The notes beneath the pieces were generated by a model that saw nothing but the letters and a program-made list of their open reading frames with translations, searched no databases and was not told the DNA's origin. This document shows positions 61,101-64,000 of a stretch of DNA of 64,000 nucleotides, one piece after another. Made by a program: the position numbers and the translations under genes. The first letter of the stretch is position 1; each line of letters opens with the position of its first letter. The stretch is from Apium graveolens (Eukaryota; Streptophyta; Magnoliopsida; Apiales; Apiaceae): NCBI RefSeq assembly GCF_009905375.1, contig NW_027419135.1, positions 1-64,000 of the forward strand. Reading direction: 5' to 3'.

Positions 61101-62258
61101 TAAAGTTCATGTATGATATTTGGGTCCATGAACCTAGCATACCAAATTTACCTTTGCATAATTATTATGGTTCAAAATTTATACAGACTATACGTTGTAT
61201 CCTCTAACAAGGTTTAATGATCTATATCTCTTTGGAAAAGGCATGATATACATATGCCTATGCTTGTATAATACTTATATAGTAAACTATACAATAGTGT
61301 AAATCATATATGCAGTAAAATAGTATGACTACATAGCTTGAGAAACATACCGCCCCGGACCATTTATAACCTAACCATGTGCTAGTTCTGTGATTTTTGA
61401 AATGACCATGATTTCGAGGTATGTACAGACTATATGCATAATTTGCACTATTTTAATGTATCAAATTTGATTGTGCAGGGTTGATAACTTGACATGAGCA
61501 ATGAAAGCAGAATCATGGCTCACATACTTTACATGATACAAAGTGAGCACTAGCTTCATCCCTTTGCTTGGTTTTGAAGTAAGATTAATGTAAAGTCAAT
61601 GACAATCTGGTTAAGTAGTGACAAAACAAGAATTTAAAATATCACGAGCTTAAAAAGTTTATTACATAATTTCTTTTGTTAGCGGGGAATGAAGAGAAGA
61701 ACTCTTCTCTTCTAGTTTTAAAATTGATTTATTTTAAATAATGAGATTAATTTTGTAAACAGTTGTGTAAAACCCACTTAAAAAATGATGAAAACTGTTG
61801 TATGTTTCAGTGCACATATTTTTTTTAAAAAAACTATTGTCTTTTCATATTTTTTTGCAATGGTTTAAATCTTTTACACCATTATCTTTTTAAAAAAAAT
61901 ATTAATGACAACAGTTTTAACTAGTTAAAAGAAATTTATAAACTGTTGTTTATGAAAATATCGAATAAGTTAATAATAATGGTTTTTCTACAAAACCATT
62001 GTTGTTAAGTTAGGTAGACGTTAGTTGAATAAAGAAATAGTTGTTTAAAGAATTTTCTAATAATGGTTAGTATAGAGTACTCGTTGTGAATTCTTGATTG
62101 TAACCAGTATTAAAAAACGTTGTTGAATCTCGCTTATTAGAAGTGTATAAACAACCGTTGTCCAACCTTCGATCACACGAGTGTTGGATACACAACGGAA
62201 AAACTACCTTTCAGACAACTAAAAAAAAATAGCTGTATGATTGCAAAATGTTGTAGTG
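61101..62258. mobile_element. Truncated CACTA-like element, right end (second copy)
   Basis: Equivalent to 38084-39928 with a ~683-bp block missing at about 61717 (TCTAGTTTTAAAATTG). Right edge GCAAAATGTTGTAGTG at 62258, again abutting gag sequence. Confidence 0.55.
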
Positions 62259-62259
62259 T

Positions 62260-64000
62260 GAATCAACAAATTTAACAAATGCTCAGAAGGAGGCCTTAAA
62301 GGAGACTAGAAAGAAAGATGCAAACGCCCTCTTCTTTATTCAACAAGCTATATCAGAGAGCTTGTTTCCTAGAATTATGAGGGTTGCAACGGCAAAAGAA
62401 GCTTGGGAAGTTTTGCAAGAAGAATTCCAAGGAAATTCCAATGTAAGATCTATTAAGCTACAATCCCTCAGGAGAGATTTTGAGAACTTGAATATGAATG
62501 AGTCTAAAAATTTGAAGGATTATTATTCAATATTAAATGAAATTGTCAATCAAATGGCTTTGTACGGTGAAGTGGTTACCGATAAGAAAGTTGTTGAAAA
62601 AATTCTGATTAGCTTGACTGATAAATATGATGCTATGGTGTCCATTATTGAAGAAACCAAAGATATTAACACATTAAAATGTGGTGAGTTGATGGCATCA
62701 TTACAGTCCCATGAACAAAGATTGATGAGACACTCCGAAAAATCCATTGAAAGTGCTTTGCAATGTAAGCTCAACTTAAACAAAAAGGAATCACCGTCTC
62801 AGAGTTATAATGGAGGAGTATCATCAAGAGGTGGCATGTTCAATAGAGGAAGAGGAAGAGGCCAAAGAGGAAGAGGAAAAAGTAATTATAACAGATGTTT
62901 AGGTGATGCAAGTCAAACAAACAAGTGTGAAATATGCAAACAAAGTAGCCATACGGAGAAGGATTGCTGTTTCAAAGGGAAGCCTCAATGTCATCATTGT
63001 AAGAAATTTGGACATTTGCGAAAAGATTGCAGGTTCAAAAATCAGCAGCAAGTGAATGTATCTGAAGAAAAAGAAGATGGATATGCAGTCTTTTATGCAA
63101 ATTGTCAGGTCACAAATGAGAAAAGTAGCACTACATGGTTATTGGACAGCGGGTGTAGCAATCACATGACTGGAGGCAGCACAATATTTACAAAGATTGA
63201 TAAAAGTATTACCCCTGAAGTGAAAATGGGAAATGGCATATTGGTTCAGGCAAGAGGCAAAGGTACGATATGTATTCAAACAAAAGATGGCATATGATAC
63301 ATTAATGATGTTTTATTAGTCCCTGATTTAGATCAGAATCTACTTATTGTTGGTCAGCTCATAGAAAATGGATATGCTGCTTATTTTGAGGATGGTACTT
63401 GCACAATTTATGACAAAAATAAAGGCAGAAAATTGGTTGCAAAAATACAGATGAAAAGGGGCAGAAGTTTTCAGCTCATGTTCAATTATGATGCTGATTT
63501 GGCCTTAAAAGCACACCTGAAAGAGGAATCCTTGCTTTGGCATAAAAGGCTTGGACACATACATTCTCAAGGGCTGAAGGAACTGAAAAATATGGTGTAT
63601 GGGCTGCTTCAAGTTGAAGATAACAATGAAGTGTTTGAAGGGTGTGCCATGGGAAAGCACCATAGAAATTCTTTTTAAAAAGGAGGATCGTGGAGAGCTG
63701 GGGGACTGCTGGAGCTTGTTCACAGTGACGTGTGTGGACCAATGAGGACTCCTTCACTTGCTGAAAATAGGTACTTTGTTTTATTTATTGATGATTACTC
63801 AAGAATGACGTGGGTTTATTTTATGAAATATAAGTCTGAGGTCTTTAGCATTTTCAAAAAATTCAAGAAATTTGTAGAAACACAAAGTGGTTGTTACATA
63901 AAAGTTTTGAGAAGTGATAGGGGTAAAGAATATACCTCTAGAGAATTTAATAAATTTTGTGAAGATGAAGGAATTGATAGACAACTCACGGTTGGTTACT
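62260..64000 (+). pseudogene. Ty1-copia gag-pol pseudogene (copy 2, runs off window)
   Basis: Same truncated retrotransposon as 39930-43187, cut by the window end within the integrase core. The gag frame is cleaner here: the 40058-equivalent base loss is absent, so SESLFPRIMRVATAKEAWEV reads through and 62362-63297 is open. Zinc knuckles (second Cys box CEICKQSSHTEKDC), protease DSG and pre-integrase motifs are present. A TGA (63295-63297) replaces Arg before YINDV, a TAA lies at ~63676 after RNSF, but the stop at the 41406-equivalent is Gly here (DVCGPMRTP). Copy 1 and copy 2 thus carry different disabling changes. Confidence 0.88.

Larger units (their letters stand above)
43188..64000 (+). 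repeat. Second copy of the ~23-kb segmental duplication
   Basis: Collinear with 20095-~41670 over its full visible length. Matching landmarks: ARIADNE fragments 21672/44755 and 26287/49351, tRNA relic 27371/50434, 356-bp insert 25288/48355, CACTA 30291/53349, CACTA end 39928/62258, gag 39930/62260. Small substitutions and indels are scattered throughout. The one large difference is a ~683-bp gap (38702-39384 missing at ~61717). The copy runs off the window. Confidence 0.92.

Overview
This is a repeat-dominated, AT-rich window of a flowering-plant nuclear genome, almost certainly a eudicot. The evidence is plant-type CACTA DNA transposons, a Ty1-copia retrotransposon, and broken pieces of plant housekeeping genes with plant-style GT..AG introns. 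I see no intact host gene. Species cannot be read from the sequence alone.

Left part (1-19193). A tubby-like gene fragment (~825-1017) and exon-like scraps are followed by two truncated CACTA-type ends (to 1926 and to 3638). The element-like block 3815-~7062 carries reverse-strand fragments of two nuclear genes, a mitochondrial ADP/ATP carrier and an alcohol dehydrogenase. From 7063 a larger CACTA element begins. It has a terminal inverted repeat, a 5'-leader-like region near 9440-9620, and a heavily decayed TNP2/En-Spm transposase pseudogene at 15953-19193. Its right end is lost. Inserted between leader and transposase is a 5.4-kb Pack-CACTA-type element (10178-15550) with well-matched terminal inverted repeats. 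It carries exons of at least four unrelated host genes: SNF7/VPS32, EAF1, an unrecognised Cys/His-rich protein and LPA1. All lie on the reverse strand, with most splice sites still visible.

Right part (19194-64000). This is a degenerate tandem array of ~4.6-5 kb monomers. Each starts with the same CAACAAGGAGATTA-type sequence, and complete monomers contain a decayed C-terminal fragment of an ARIADNE-type RBR E3 ubiquitin ligase. Individual monomers carry private insertions: a copia-type solo LTR in U1, a 356-bp retroposon-like insert and a tRNA-Pro relic in U2, and a 4.5-kb CACTA element with exact AGA target duplication and captured NOC3 exons in U4. The array ends in a truncated CACTA end abutting a broken Ty1-copia gag-pol.

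The whole block ~20095-43187 is then repeated as 43188-64000+ (offset ~23.09 kb at the start, falling to ~22.33 kb because of indels). The join lies inside the copia LTR. It is either a real segmental duplication, plausibly by LTR-LTR unequal exchange, or a haplotype/assembly duplication. An indel-rich stretch of the second copy (~50.8-52.3 kb) keeps the second option open. The order of events is readable: monomer amplification, then private insertions, then the 23-kb duplication.
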